IMG/VR virus record: IMGVR_UViG_3300024265_000081
Coordinates: 1 to 48,299 of that record
Strand: one strand, 5' to 3'
Length of the DNA: 48,299 nucleotides
Source of the DNA: a virus
Below, piece by piece: positions 15,120-22,279 of the stretch; positions within the stretch are counted from its first letter, which is position 1; every line of letters starts with the position of its first letter. The notes beneath the pieces were generated by a model. It was given only the letters and a program-made list of their open reading frames with translations, was not told the DNA's origin and searched no databases. A program made the position numbers and the translations under genes.

Positions 15120-15374
15120 ATGAAAAATCATGAGCCCAAGCAAGACCCGTTATACGATGAGATTCTCGCCTTCTGTGAGCACGATAAACAAAAGGTCGTT
15201 GTTCTCTTCGAGCCCATTACTGTTCAATCCATTAATCAATGGAGAAAAAAAGTGCCTCGTTATCGAGCGATGCAATTCAAGCTCTGGGAGGGAAAAACCT
15301 TCTCGGACGTTCTGATACTGAGGCTCAAAAAACTGGCTGAAAAAGGACTGGTGCTCGATGATGATTTGCCCTGA
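15120..15374 (+). CDS. Cro/YdaS-like DNA-binding regulator
   Basis: An 84-residue protein with a helix-turn-helix read as ITVQSINQWRKKVPRYRAMQ (about 33-52), the recognition-helix pattern of YdaS/Cro-type repressors. The C-terminal helix is charged. It is the first gene rightward from the divergent control region, the position of cro in lambdoid phages. No clear Shine-Dalgarno sequence precedes the ATG, so it could be poorly translated or have a leaderless-like start. It probably controls both divergent promoters. Confidence 0.6.
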   Translation: MKNHEPKQDPLYDEILAFCEHDKQKVVVLFEPITVQSINQWRKKVPRYRAMQFKLWEGKTFSDVLILRLKKLAEKGLVLDDDLP

Positions 15375-15380
15375 ATCTTA

Positions 15381-15412
15381 CACTAACACTCCCGTTATTG
15401 GGAGCGTTAGTG
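15381..15412 (+). terminator. Strong hairpin after Cro/YdaS-like gene
   Basis: CACTAACACTCCC (15381-15393) pairs with GGGAGCGTTAGTG (15400-15412) with one mismatch around a 6-base loop. It begins 6 bp after the regulator's stop. No T-run follows, so it may be a weak or factor-dependent terminator, an RNA-processing or stability hairpin, or an antitermination element. Confidence 0.5.
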
Positions 15413-15542
15413 GTAAACTCACTTCGAGGGCTCGGAAGGCTCCGGCCGCGATTGAGATGACCCACGGTGTGTACCCGTAAAGATCGTATTCTGTAAAAAT
15501 AAAAATATTTCCTTAACAGACAGGCGAGGATAAGGAGTGTTT

Positions 15543-15749
15543 ATGTGCGAAAATGAAGCTGAATTAGTGAGTTTAGCCGAATTTCGGGTGAGTTATTGGC
15601 ACGGCCATCTGGACGCCCTGATGCTTATCAAGACGCTAATGGACTCTCCAAGACAGTTGGATAACCCGCTTAACGTCACTGACATTGAAAAAATGTTAGA
15701 AGCCGTTATGAGTCATATCCCACCGCGCAAAAAGGAATTGAGCACTTGA
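15543..15749 (+). CDS. Small acidic protein of unknown function
   Basis: A 68-residue helical protein beginning MCENEAELVSLAEFRVSYWH. AAGGAG lies 5 nt before this ATG; a GTG two codons earlier is a possible but less likely start. It lies between the Cro-like and primase-like genes. No family is recognised. Confidence 0.55.
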   Translation: MCENEAELVSLAEFRVSYWHGHLDALMLIKTLMDSPRQLDNPLNVTDIEKMLEAVMSHIPPRKKELST

Positions 15750-15822
15750 ACATTATTATCCTTACCCTTTATTATAGCTCGCTGCTTTTTATGCGCCGCC
15801 CTTTTCAGGATCAGGTTTATTT

Positions 15823-16203
15823 ATGAGTGCTGATATTGATACGCTGCTAGCTCGATTAGAGGTTGTGCGTCAAACCAAGCCGAATCATTGGACCGCTCGC
15901 TGCCCTGCTCACGACGACAACACGCCGTCGTTATCCATCAAACTCGAAGACAACGGCAAGATCTCTATCCATGACCATGGCGGTTGCGGGGCTATAGATG
16001 TGCTGTACGCCATTGGCATGGAGTTCACCGATTTGTACCCCGAAGAGGGCTACGAGAAGCATCGGCGGCGCATTAAGAAAGGCATTGATTTTCACGAGCA
16101 CCATTTAGAGATCTGCGATTCTCGCCGTAGAAACGGTCATCGTTTGACCGAAGCGGATAAGCAAGCCGAGCTGCATTCCTTCCTTTTATCGAGGAAAAAA
16201 TGA
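15823..16203 (+). CDS. Stand-alone CHC2-type primase zinc-finger protein
   Basis: A 126-residue protein starting with LARLEVVRQTKPNHWTARCPAHDDNTPSLSI, then ISIHDHGGCGAIDVLYAIGM. This is the CHC2 zinc-binding module of bacterial and phage primases (Cys-x2-His ... His/Cys). No TOPRIM catalytic domain follows here or elsewhere in the window. The protein ends in a basic His/Arg-rich tail. It may supply the template-recognition part of priming and use a host or separate catalytic domain. It is followed immediately by the initiator-like gene. Confidence 0.75.
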   Translation: MSADIDTLLARLEVVRQTKPNHWTARCPAHDDNTPSLSIKLEDNGKISIHDHGGCGAIDVLYAIGMEFTDLYPEEGYEKHRRRIKKGIDFHEHHLEICDSRRRNGHRLTEADKQAELHSFLLSRKK

Positions 16204-16884
16204 ATGGCCGGGGACTGGATTAAGATGCAAATCAACCTTTGGACCCACCCAAAAGTTGTCCGCATGATGTCCGCATTGAATGCGGACACAGTTTTAATCT
16301 GCGGCGCGCTCTATCGAATCTGGTCAATCGCCGATGAGCACACGATTGATGGCTTCCTCGAAGGGTACACAATCGCGATCGTTGATAAGGAGGTCCAGTT
16401 GATTGGTTTTGGGCAAGCGTTACAGGACGTTGGGTGGCTCCAAGACCATGGCGATAAAGGCGTGCAAATCGTTGATTTTGAAGCACATATGGGGAAAGGA
16501 GCCAAGCGCAGAGCGATGGAAAGTCGGCGCAAAAAATTGTCCCGAGAAAAGGGTCCAATCGCGTCCGCACCCAATGCGGACAGATTGCGGACTAGAGAAG
16601 AGAGAGAGAAGAGAGAGAGTATATACAATCGATTCGATCGATTCTGGATCGCTTACCCCAAAAAACAAAACAAAATAGCGGCACAGCGATCATTTGAAAA
16701 ATTGAATCCAAACGATACGTTACTGGAAAAAATCTATGCCAATATTTCACAGCGGATAAAATCTGATCAATGGAATACCGGGGCACGAAAGAAATTCGTT
16801 CTCGATCCTGTCGTGTATCTCAGGGACGAGCGGTGGAACGATGAGAGTTTGGTGGCTGAAACCACAGCGGAGCGATTGGAATGA
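16204..16884 (+). CDS. Replication initiator/organiser-like protein
   Basis: A 226-residue protein. The N-terminal MAGDWIKMQINLWTHPKVVRM and following 80 residues look like a winged-helix DNA-binding domain of phage replication proteins. A Lys/Arg/Glu-rich linker (about 95-140) follows, then a C-terminal domain beginning FDRFWIAYPKKQNKIAAQRSFEKLNP, typical of phage replisome-organiser families. It starts directly after the zinc-finger gene and overlaps the helicase gene by 4 bp. It probably binds the origin and loads the helicase. The origin might lie inside this gene, but no iteron set was spotted by eye. Confidence 0.65.
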   Translation: MAGDWIKMQINLWTHPKVVRMMSALNADTVLICGALYRIWSIADEHTIDGFLEGYTIAIVDKEVQLIGFGQALQDVGWLQDHGDKGVQIVDFEAHMGKGAKRRAMESRRKKLSREKGPIASAPNADRLRTREEREKRESIYNRFDRFWIAYPKKQNKIAAQRSFEKLNPNDTLLEKIYANISQRIKSDQWNTGARKKFVLDPVVYLRDERWNDESLVAETTAERLE

Positions 16885-17798
16885 AAAAATTCACGCTCGA
16901 CATGAGCGACCAAGAATTACTTGCGTTCCTCGGGAACCAGGAATCACAGGAAATCTATCCGTTTGGCTCGATGAGGGATCGTGTTCTCGAACAGCTCAAC
17001 GCACCCGAGCTGGTGGGCGATAAACTTCCGTGGAGCAAAACCCACGGCGATGTGGCGTTAGGTCCGGGAGAGCTGAGTCTATGGGCGGGCATCAACGGAC
17101 ACGGAAAATCCCAAATGGTTAACCAAGTGGTTTCGCATTTCGCTAGGAACAAAACTATTTTCATTGCGTCCATGGAAATGCCTGCGGCAAAAACCCTGCA
17201 AACGTTGATTACCCAAAGCGCCGGTTGTAAACCCTCCAGTGAGTATGCGTCAGACTGGATGAAAAATACGCCGGGGTATATTTACGACTGTCTCGAAAAA
17301 GTTGCCTCAGAGCGCATGCTGGGTTTAGCCTACTACGCCGGACAAGAACTTGACGTTGATCACATGGTCATCGATTCTCTAACGATGTGCGGTGTGGGGC
17401 GTGACTACGACGACCAAGCTAATTTTGTTAATCACCTGCGGGCAGCGGCTAAGCGTCACGACATGCATATCCATTTGGTGTGCCACATGCGCAAAGGTGA
17501 AAATGAATCGTCAAAGGTCGGGAAGTTTGATATCCGTGGTGCCGGTGAAATAGCTGACATGGCCGACAAAGTGTTCATCGTGCAACGGAACAAAGCCCGA
17601 GAAGAAGCCAAAAAGTGCAGTGCCAACGGGTATGAACTTACGGAAAAACAAGTTGATCTGTTAGAAAATGGATACGATGTTGCTTTGCGATTAGAAAAAA
17701 ATAGGCAAGACGGAAATGAAAATGCATGGGGCTTGTATTTTCACAAGGATTCTTTACAATTCACCGCTCAAGAAGGCAGAGCATTAACGTTAGTATAG
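16881..17798 (+). CDS. DnaB/RecA-fold replicative helicase
   Basis: A 305-residue RecA-fold ATPase. Walker A is GINGHGKS (about 70-77), Walker B lies in DHMVIDSLTM (about 160-169), and an HLVCHMRKGE segment near 200 matches DnaB motif H3. There is no N-terminal DnaB primase-binding domain or TOPRIM domain, so it is a short helicase core like those of P22-type gene 12 or twinkle fragments. It would unwind DNA at the fork and recruit host polymerase. Its neighbours supply the initiator and zinc-finger functions. Confidence 0.85.
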   Translation: MKKFTLDMSDQELLAFLGNQESQEIYPFGSMRDRVLEQLNAPELVGDKLPWSKTHGDVALGPGELSLWAGINGHGKSQMVNQVVSHFARNKTIFIASMEMPAAKTLQTLITQSAGCKPSSEYASDWMKNTPGYIYDCLEKVASERMLGLAYYAGQELDVDHMVIDSLTMCGVGRDYDDQANFVNHLRAAAKRHDMHIHLVCHMRKGENESSKVGKFDIRGAGEIADMADKVFIVQRNKAREEAKKCSANGYELTEKQVDLLENGYDVALRLEKNRQDGNENAWGLYFHKDSLQFTAQEGRALTLV

Positions 17799-17905
17799 GG
17801 AGAGATATTATTAGTAATATCAACAGGGGTTACACAAAAGAAGTTTCGTTAAAGGATGCTTGCAATCCTTCACAGACGATTCCCACGTTAAAAAAAACAC
17901 CCGGT

Positions 17906-18196
17906 ATGAGGGATTTGACGGACCGGCAAGACAAAGTGTTTTATTATCTGTATGGGAAAAGGAGAGCCACCACCACCCAAGTGGATAAAGCGTTAGATTT
18001 GGAGGCGCATGCTTCACGGCACACTTTGCAATCACTGGCGCTCAAAGGGCTGGTTTTTTACAGCAAAGACACCGGCCATTGGCACTCGGCTATTTCTCAC
18101 CACCAGGACGCAAAAAAATGGATGCTAGGCCACCTCTGGAGCGAGTTGGGGAATGAGACTTTTCTCCAGCAACAACGCGAACAGGGGGTATTATGA
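17906..18196 (+). CDS. Putative winged-helix protein
   Basis: The shortest well-supported reading is a 96-residue protein starting MRDLTDRQDKVFYYLYGKRR with a TTTQVDKALDLEAHASRHTLQSLALKGLVFY segment typical of winged-helix DNA-binding domains. An in-frame reading extends upstream to 17726 inside the helicase gene, and an AGGGAGAG motif near 17800 precedes ATT codons, so the true start is unsettled. It overlaps the next gene by 4 bp. Role unknown. Confidence 0.5.
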   Translation: MRDLTDRQDKVFYYLYGKRRATTTQVDKALDLEAHASRHTLQSLALKGLVFYSKDTGHWHSAISHHQDAKKWMLGHLWSELGNETFLQQQREQGVL

Positions 18197-18492
18197 GCGA
18201 GGAGAAAATTGCCGCGTTTGGGTTTTGTACCCTGAAACTTCACCCGCACTGTGAGTTCATCGCGACGGGGTTTCTAAGATATCCATTGCCTGATATTGTA
18301 ACGTCTGAATCCCCTGCCGCTTCCGATGAATTAGCACAAAACTATCATTGGTGGGGTGCCATTGGTTGTGATAACTGCAAGGATTTAGTTGTGTCTAACA
18401 CTTCCGAACCCGATGTAAAGGAAGCGGATATCTTAATGGCCATGGAACGCGGTTTATTTTTAACCCTACGAATGCGATTAGGAGACAGTTAG
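18193..18492 (+). CDS. Phage protein of unknown function
   Basis: A 99-residue protein, rich in Cys and His in its middle (CDNC at about 60-63), coupled to the upstream gene. A GGGGG stretch precedes the ATG. No family is recognised. Confidence 0.5.
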   Translation: MSEEKIAAFGFCTLKLHPHCEFIATGFLRYPLPDIVTSESPAASDELAQNYHWWGAIGCDNCKDLVVSNTSEPDVKEADILMAMERGLFLTLRMRLGDS

Positions 18493-18497
18493 CCCCA

Positions 18498-18665
18498 ATG
18501 GCAAATTTAAATCAATGTCCCCATCCAGCAACAAAACAGAAGCTCGTTGCTTGGGCGTATGATATTAAACGCACTCACTACCAAGGTTTTAATTGGAGAA
18601 ATTGTTGCGTGAAATGTGGCTGTGTGATTCCAACTAAGTTAGAGGAAATTATTGTCCAAAGCTGA
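18498..18665 (+). CDS. 55-residue zinc-ribbon-like protein
   Basis: This short ORF starts 5 bp after the preceding stop and overlaps the nuclease start by 14 bp. It contains CPHP near the N-terminus and CCVKCGC near residue 36-42, which could bind one zinc ion. The fit between neighbouring genes supports it. Function unknown. Confidence 0.5.
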   Translation: MANLNQCPHPATKQKLVAWAYDIKRTHYQGFNWRNCCVKCGCVIPTKLEEIIVQS

Positions 18666-19014
18666 AGACCAATTTTTATTTCAGGTTAAAGCCCTCGCCC
18701 TACCCCTCCCCTTCCGAGAATATAAATTTCACCCGACACGAAAATGGCGGTTCGATTTTGCGTGGCCGGAATTAAAATTCGCCGTTGAAATCGAAGGCGT
18801 CACGTATTACGGCATCAACAAAAACGGCACGATGAAACTGGGTCGACACCAACAAGCCAAAGGCGTGACCGCTGACTGTGAGAAATACGGCGAAGCGATG
18901 TTACTCGGCTGGACCGTATACCGCTGCACGCAAGCGCTGGTGAAGAACGGTGACGCGATAAAACTGGTTGAAGAACTCATCCACCAACGTGAAGACATAT
19001 TATGTCAAAGCTGA
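18652..19014 (+). CDS. DUF559/Vsr-like PD-(D/E)XK nuclease
   Basis: A 120-residue protein. WRFDFAWPELKFAVEIEG (about 33-50) holds the Asp and Glu of a DUF559/very-short-patch-repair-type nuclease core, and a YRCTQALVKNGDAI strand-helix follows. A TTG start overlapping the upstream zinc-ribbon gene is used. Such nucleases nick or cleave DNA in recombination or repair, or resolve branched DNA. The exact substrate is unknown. Confidence 0.7.
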   Translation: MSKAEDQFLFQVKALALPLPFREYKFHPTRKWRFDFAWPELKFAVEIEGVTYYGINKNGTMKLGRHQQAKGVTADCEKYGEAMLLGWTVYRCTQALVKNGDAIKLVEELIHQREDILCQS

Positions 19015-19463
19015 CAGGACCGACCGATACCTACCGACCGCGCCGAGATCGACGACGGGGATTAGTGATCGATATTCGCAACCCCGCGAGAGGCAAAGAA
19101 AAACGGATCGAACCGGGAAGCAAACCGCCGCGTGTCAGTTTCGGTGCGCGGTTTTTATCTCCGCAGGCTGAATTACTGCGAGACGCCCGGCAAGGTGACC
19201 GCGACGCGGAAGAGCGTTTGTTAATCCACCTGGAGGCGTCGATTCGTGAAACCGCTAAGCGCGAGATGTGGCGACTCGAAGGCCGCTACCGGCTCATAGC
19301 TGAGCTGGCGCTGAGACCGGCTATCTACCAAGACGTGATGAGCTTGCGCAAAGCCGCGCATTTTTGCGGCGTGCGTCATACGCCCTTCCAACGAAACTGG
19401 ATTCCCAAAATTCGGCAGATTCAATACGATGTAAAAAAATGGGTCGATGAGCTGAATAAATAA
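19002..19463 (+). CDS. Candidate late-gene regulator (Q-like by position)
   Basis: A 153-residue, highly basic protein (Arg/Lys-rich first 45 residues), then a helical body with FLSPQAELLRDARQGDRDAEERL and a C-terminal VKKWVDELNK. It has no zinc motif and no firm homologue comes to mind. It is the last gene before a promoter-leader-terminator arrangement leading into the next genes, the position of the Q antiterminator in lambdoid phages. The regulator role is positional inference only; a DNA-binding protein of another kind is equally possible. Confidence 0.45.
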   Translation: MSKLTGPTDTYRPRRDRRRGLVIDIRNPARGKEKRIEPGSKPPRVSFGARFLSPQAELLRDARQGDRDAEERLLIHLEASIRETAKREMWRLEGRYRLIAELALRPAIYQDVMSLRKAAHFCGVRHTPFQRNWIPKIRQIQYDVKKWVDELNK

Positions 19464-19532
19464 TTGCAGAGTTCGATTATTTGGCTAGAGTTAAGAGTGA
19501 CACGTTGTGCTTCACCGACTGAGGATGTGTCA

Positions 19533-19562
19533 GGGCTACAAGGCTGGGATGCTTTGTAGCCC
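19533..19562. repeat. 9-bp inverted repeat, possible terminator or operator
   Basis: GGGCTACAA (19533-19541) and TTGTAGCCC (19554-19562) are perfect complements around 12 bp, followed by an A/T-rich tail of ATA repeats. It may end the replication-block transcript or serve as an operator near the promoter 25 bp downstream. Confidence 0.45.
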
Positions 19563-19584
19563 AATAATAATAAATAATAACCCC

Positions 19585-19614
19585 TTGACATGGGGTAACA
19601 AAAAACCTTAAAGT
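19585..19614 (+). promoter_or_regulatory. Candidate late promoter
   Basis: A perfect -35 hexamer TTGACA (19585-19590) with a modest -10 TAAAGT (19609-19614) at 18-bp spacing. Transcription would begin near 19620 and meet the terminator at 19699-19723, giving a short RNA of about 100 bases. Confidence 0.45.
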
Positions 19615-19698
19615 TATCTAGCTTGGCAAGTATTGCCCACGCACTCTTTTTAACCTCATAATGTAGACCTGTTTTCTAGCCCACCATGGCTAGTCCCC

Positions 19699-19723
19699 AC
19701 CGCCTCTATGGGCGGTTTTTTTT
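19699..19723 (+). terminator. Intrinsic terminator
   Basis: ACCGCC (19699-19704) and GGCGGT (19711-19716) form a perfect 6-bp stem around TCTATG, followed by eight T (19716-19723) and a further T-rich stretch. It stands between the candidate late promoter and the next gene, so read-through would be needed to express that gene from the promoter. Confidence 0.85.
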
Positions 19724-19768
19724 ACTCTTTTTTTAGTGCCCTTCCCGGTTATTTGTCCGGATTTGTCT

Positions 19769-19792
19769 GTGAAACACGGCTGTGTGTTTCAC
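19769..19792. promoter_or_regulatory. Inverted repeat of parS half-site sequence
   Basis: GTGAAACAC (19769-19777) and GTGTTTCAC (19784-19792) are perfect complements around GGCTGT. Each arm contains GTGAAACA or its complement, the half-site of the parS palindrome that lies 8 bp downstream, but the arms face with a spacer, not as a fused palindrome. It could be a second protein-binding site. Confidence 0.6.
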
Positions 19793-19800
19793 GAATCTCA

Positions 19801-19816
19801 TGTTTCACGTGAAACA
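19801..19816. promoter_or_regulatory. parS: Perfect parS-like ParB-binding palindrome
   Basis: TGTTTCACGTGAAACA is a perfect 16-bp palindrome identical to the well-known consensus of chromosomal parS sites bound by ParB. By chance such an exact 16-mer is expected about once per four billion bases. I found no second full copy in the window and no recognised parA or parB gene. It lies in the non-coding region about 80 bp before the next gene. Host ParB binding is the natural prediction. Confidence 0.75.
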
Positions 19817-19896
19817 TCTTCTACATCTTATTGATTTTTGATCTAAGGACGGGAGTTTTTAGAGGATTTGCGGGTGTGGCGGAGGAATCTTTAAAA

Positions 19897-20223
19897 ATGA
19901 TAGACCAATTTCTCAAAGTCGTGGCTCGAACAGACATTTTCACGTTGTTGATCTTGCTCGGCAGTTTGGGGTGGGCGGGTCAACAGATTTTCGCCAAGCA
20001 CACGGGTGACGTGAAGGCGATTTACACCCTGCATAATCGGGATATCAACGTTATTCAAATCTCACGGCTGCAAATGGATTACGCGTGGGTGTGTGACGCG
20101 CTGGAGAAGGGGACCGCTGGCGTGTTTCTCACCCAGCAAAAAGCCACGTTGGAAACGAGTATCCAGGTCATTGCCACGGAATTGGGCATTGAACCCACTG
20201 AATTTTGTTATGAAACGCCGTAG
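19897..20223 (+). CDS. Possible holin-like membrane protein
   Basis: A 108-residue protein from the ATG at 19897, which has GGAGG 11 nt upstream. One transmembrane segment at about 14-34 (DIFTLLILLGSLGWAGQQIF) precedes a soluble, helical C-terminal part with two Cys. It is the first gene after the control region, where phage lysis genes often start. A single-span N-in holin or another inner-membrane protein are both possible. An upstream TTG at 19831 would lengthen it without a ribosome site. Confidence 0.4.
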   Translation: MIDQFLKVVARTDIFTLLILLGSLGWAGQQIFAKHTGDVKAIYTLHNRDINVIQISRLQMDYAWVCDALEKGTAGVFLTQQKATLETSIQVIATELGIEPTEFCYETP

Positions 20224-20232
20224 CGGGGCGGC

Positions 20233-20586
20233 TTAGCCGTCGATGGGAACTCGGCGTTTTTTGTTGTCTGTCGGAGCGGTGACGAGGGGATAGTGTTCCC
20301 ACGCCAGCTTTACCGCTAAGGGTTTGTGCAGTTTCTCTTGTTCGATCAACAGCACCACGAATTCCGCCCGCTCCATCGTTTGGAGGTTTTCACCCTGTAA
20401 TGCCTTCCCCTGACAGTCCCGGACAAATTGCCATAGCCCCATGGGGTCCATTTTATACCCCTTTTGGCTGTAATGATGGCAGCGAGGGAATTGCCCAAGG
20501 ATTTTTAATCGTTTCCACTGCCTGAGCAAGCGGCGCAGGGTTCGATCATTTTTGGCGATCTCTTTATCCGTCTTTTGAAACGACAT
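20233..20586 (-). CDS. Basic protein of unknown function on opposite strand
   Basis: A 117-residue basic protein with KTDKEIAKNDRTLRRLLRQW near the start, convergent with the holin-like gene. An AGGAG lies about 11 nt upstream of its ATG. It has a plausible HTH-like helical N-terminus. It is the only leftward gene within this rightward group. No family is recognised, and reality as a gene rests on its length, composition and ribosome site. Confidence 0.45.
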   Translation of the reverse strand: MSFQKTDKEIAKNDRTLRRLLRQWKRLKILGQFPRCHHYSQKGYKMDPMGLWQFVRDCQGKALQGENLQTMERAEFVVLLIEQEKLHKPLAVKLAWEHYPLVTAPTDNKKRRVPIDG

Positions 20587-20620
20587 TTTCTTATTAACTC
20601 CTCACTCTCTGGTAACTCCC

Positions 20621-20941
20621 ATGCTGAAATTATGGCTATTTTTGGCGGCATTTCTGTGCGTGCCCGTTCAGGCGGCTACCGTGACATTCCAGTGGGAATA
20701 CACCGGCAACGAAGTCTTTTCATCACAACGAATAACCCTTTTTGGCCTTGAGCACGAATTGGACGCCACCGATCGCGAGTATACGCTACTGAATCAAGTG
20801 GCGGGGGATTACACCGTCGAGCTGCGCGCCTGTAACGAGGTGGGCTGTAGCTTGGAACCGCTGATCGAGAGCTACACGGTGCCGGATGTTCCGACCATGG
20901 CCGATTTCACCCTAACGATCACGGTAACGAAAGATCCGTGA
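20621..20941 (+). CDS. Secreted protein with fibronectin-III-like domain
   Basis: A 106-residue protein with a clear Sec signal peptide (MLKLWLFLAAFLCVPVQA, cleavage near 18) followed by a single beta-sandwich-like domain: FQWEYTGNEV, then GDYTVELRACNEVGCS, as in fibronectin type III or Big-like modules. It would be exported to the periplasm or surface of the host. It ends in an overlap with the next gene. No lipobox is apparent. Role unknown; surface modification or a virion-associated beta protein are options. Confidence 0.55.
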   Translation: MLKLWLFLAAFLCVPVQAATVTFQWEYTGNEVFSSQRITLFGLEHELDATDREYTLLNQVAGDYTVELRACNEVGCSLEPLIESYTVPDVPTMADFTLTITVTKDP

Positions 20942-21381
20942 GCTTGAGTGACGACGCTTTTTCTCTACAGAAAGCCGCCATCCTTTCGGCAGGCGGCTTT
21001 GTCCACCCCTCGGCGCAGTTTGTTTCCTCTGAACACGGCGGCGTTAGGCTGGATATTCAGTGTGACAAAGACACCATCAGCATTCTGGCCCCGAAAAGCT
21101 GTGCCGTAGAGATTTTATCGGTGGACTTTGAGCGTCCAAGAAGCGCATTCATTGCCTCGATTATTGAATTTTGGAGACACAGCTACCCGGTGATTGACAA
21201 TCCTCGTGAGTTTGTTGGGAACCGGTTCTTTGATGGGTTGGTGGTGCCGTTGATGAGTTGGGCTGATCACTCCGAGGGTTCTCATAGGCCCATATACGGA
21301 AGCGGTGCCTTTGCTATGGCTGGGAGCTTTGTTTGTTATTCGCGGTATTTCAGGAGAAGGAATGGGCACGCTAACTTTTGA
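20938..21381 (+). CDS. Protein of unknown function, coupled to secreted gene
   Basis: A 147-residue protein with a GTG start overlapping the preceding stop. The N-terminal part (about 1-75) is strand-rich and the rest mixed. It overlaps the next gene's start by 20 bp. No domain is recognised. Confidence 0.45.
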   Translation: MSLSDDAFSLQKAAILSAGGFVHPSAQFVSSEHGGVRLDIQCDKDTISILAPKSCAVEILSVDFERPRSAFIASIIEFWRHSYPVIDNPREFVGNRFFDGLVVPLMSWADHSEGSHRPIYGSGAFAMAGSFVCYSRYFRRRNGHANF

Positions 21382-22165
21382 TGTCACTGTTATTGAAGAT
21401 CCTGCCATTGTTGTTGGTTTTGGTAAAGCCAACCACACGGAAGGGCAGTTAGATGTCCATATCCCCCTACAGTTTTACAAAGATGCTGTATTGATCTGTG
21501 AATGCTGGAGTTTCTTCCAGCAAATATCGGCAAAGGGATTAGACGATAATCGCTCCGTATTTAGAGCGGTGGGCAATGTGGCTGATGATACTAACGATGC
21601 GGATTGGCCGCTCGAATCCATTGGCATTTATGACCTTGGCACCGGGTCACTGATACAAGAATTAAACTCAACAACTATTGATACAAAAGCCCAAATGGCC
21701 GCTGGGCCTCTAACGAGTTCAGACCAATTTGTTCTATACCAGGATACGGGTGGCTTCACCACCGATCTTGTGGGTGGAACGAGTTACCGGATGAGATATA
21801 CGGGTGATTTTGATGAGGTTCGGAATGCTGACGGGTTGTATCAGGAGTGGACCGATAACACCGCCTACAGCAGCTCAGAGTTGATTTATGGCAAGAAGTC
21901 AGGAGAAAACAATAAAGTGTGGTTCGGCATAGTTGCCATTGTGGCTCAGGTTCACGGAAGTTTTGATGATTTTGTTACTTCCGAGGGTGCTAATTTGGTC
22001 GAGGTTGGCGAGCGGAAGACACCTTTCTTTAGCATTGTGCAAAATGGCGTTGAGACAATCCTGGACGTTAACGCCGACAAGACAAACAGTTATTCACTTA
22101 TCTTGCCCGTCTTTTCGAAGGGCATTACCTCCAACCTTACTGGGGGAATAACCTCCTCCTTTTAG
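21362..22165 (+). CDS. Beta-rich putative structural protein
   Basis: A 267-residue protein from the ATG at 21362, where AGGAGAAGGA is directly upstream; a longer reading to 21305 is less likely. It is Gly/Asp/Thr/Ser-rich with many short strands and no signal peptide. It resembles phage fibre or decoration proteins in composition. It may be a fibre or capsid appendage encoded away from the main structural block. No family is recognised. Confidence 0.5.
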   Translation: MGTLTFDVTVIEDPAIVVGFGKANHTEGQLDVHIPLQFYKDAVLICECWSFFQQISAKGLDDNRSVFRAVGNVADDTNDADWPLESIGIYDLGTGSLIQELNSTTIDTKAQMAAGPLTSSDQFVLYQDTGGFTTDLVGGTSYRMRYTGDFDEVRNADGLYQEWTDNTAYSSSELIYGKKSGENNKVWFGIVAIVAQVHGSFDDFVTSEGANLVEVGERKTPFFSIVQNGVETILDVNADKTNSYSLILPVFSKGITSNLTGGITSSF

Positions 22166-22174
22166 GATCTTGTT

Positions 22175-22279
22175 ATGACAAAAAAAGCAGCTATCCCCAA
22201 AGGCGATAAAAACCAACGCCGCATTCGCACTCAAAATTACACGCCGAAACCCGTCAAGGGTTCCCGGATGAAAAAGTAG
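22175..22279 (+). CDS. 34-residue highly basic peptide
   Basis: Starts 9 bp after the previous gene, reads MTKKAAIPKGDKNQRRIRTQ and ends with a Met-Lys-Lys. It is Lys/Arg-rich and Pro-containing. Its TAG overlaps an upstream alternative GTG start of the next gene. It could bind nucleic acid. Confidence is limited by length. Confidence 0.45.
   Translation: MTKKAAIPKGDKNQRRIRTQNYTPKPVKGSRMKK

Larger units (their letters stand above)
19464..19896 (+). other. Non-coding control region (433 bp)
   Basis: No supported gene lies here. In order it holds a 9-bp inverted repeat (19533-19562), a TTGACA promoter-like element (19585), a small GGCAA/TTGCC hairpin (near 19624), a 6-bp dyad CTAGCC/GGCTAG (19676-19693), a strong terminator (19699-19723), a 9-bp dyad made of parS half sites (19769-19792), a perfect parS-type palindrome (19801-19816) and a leader into the next gene. 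It lies at the junction between early and later rightward genes. Confidence 0.7.
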
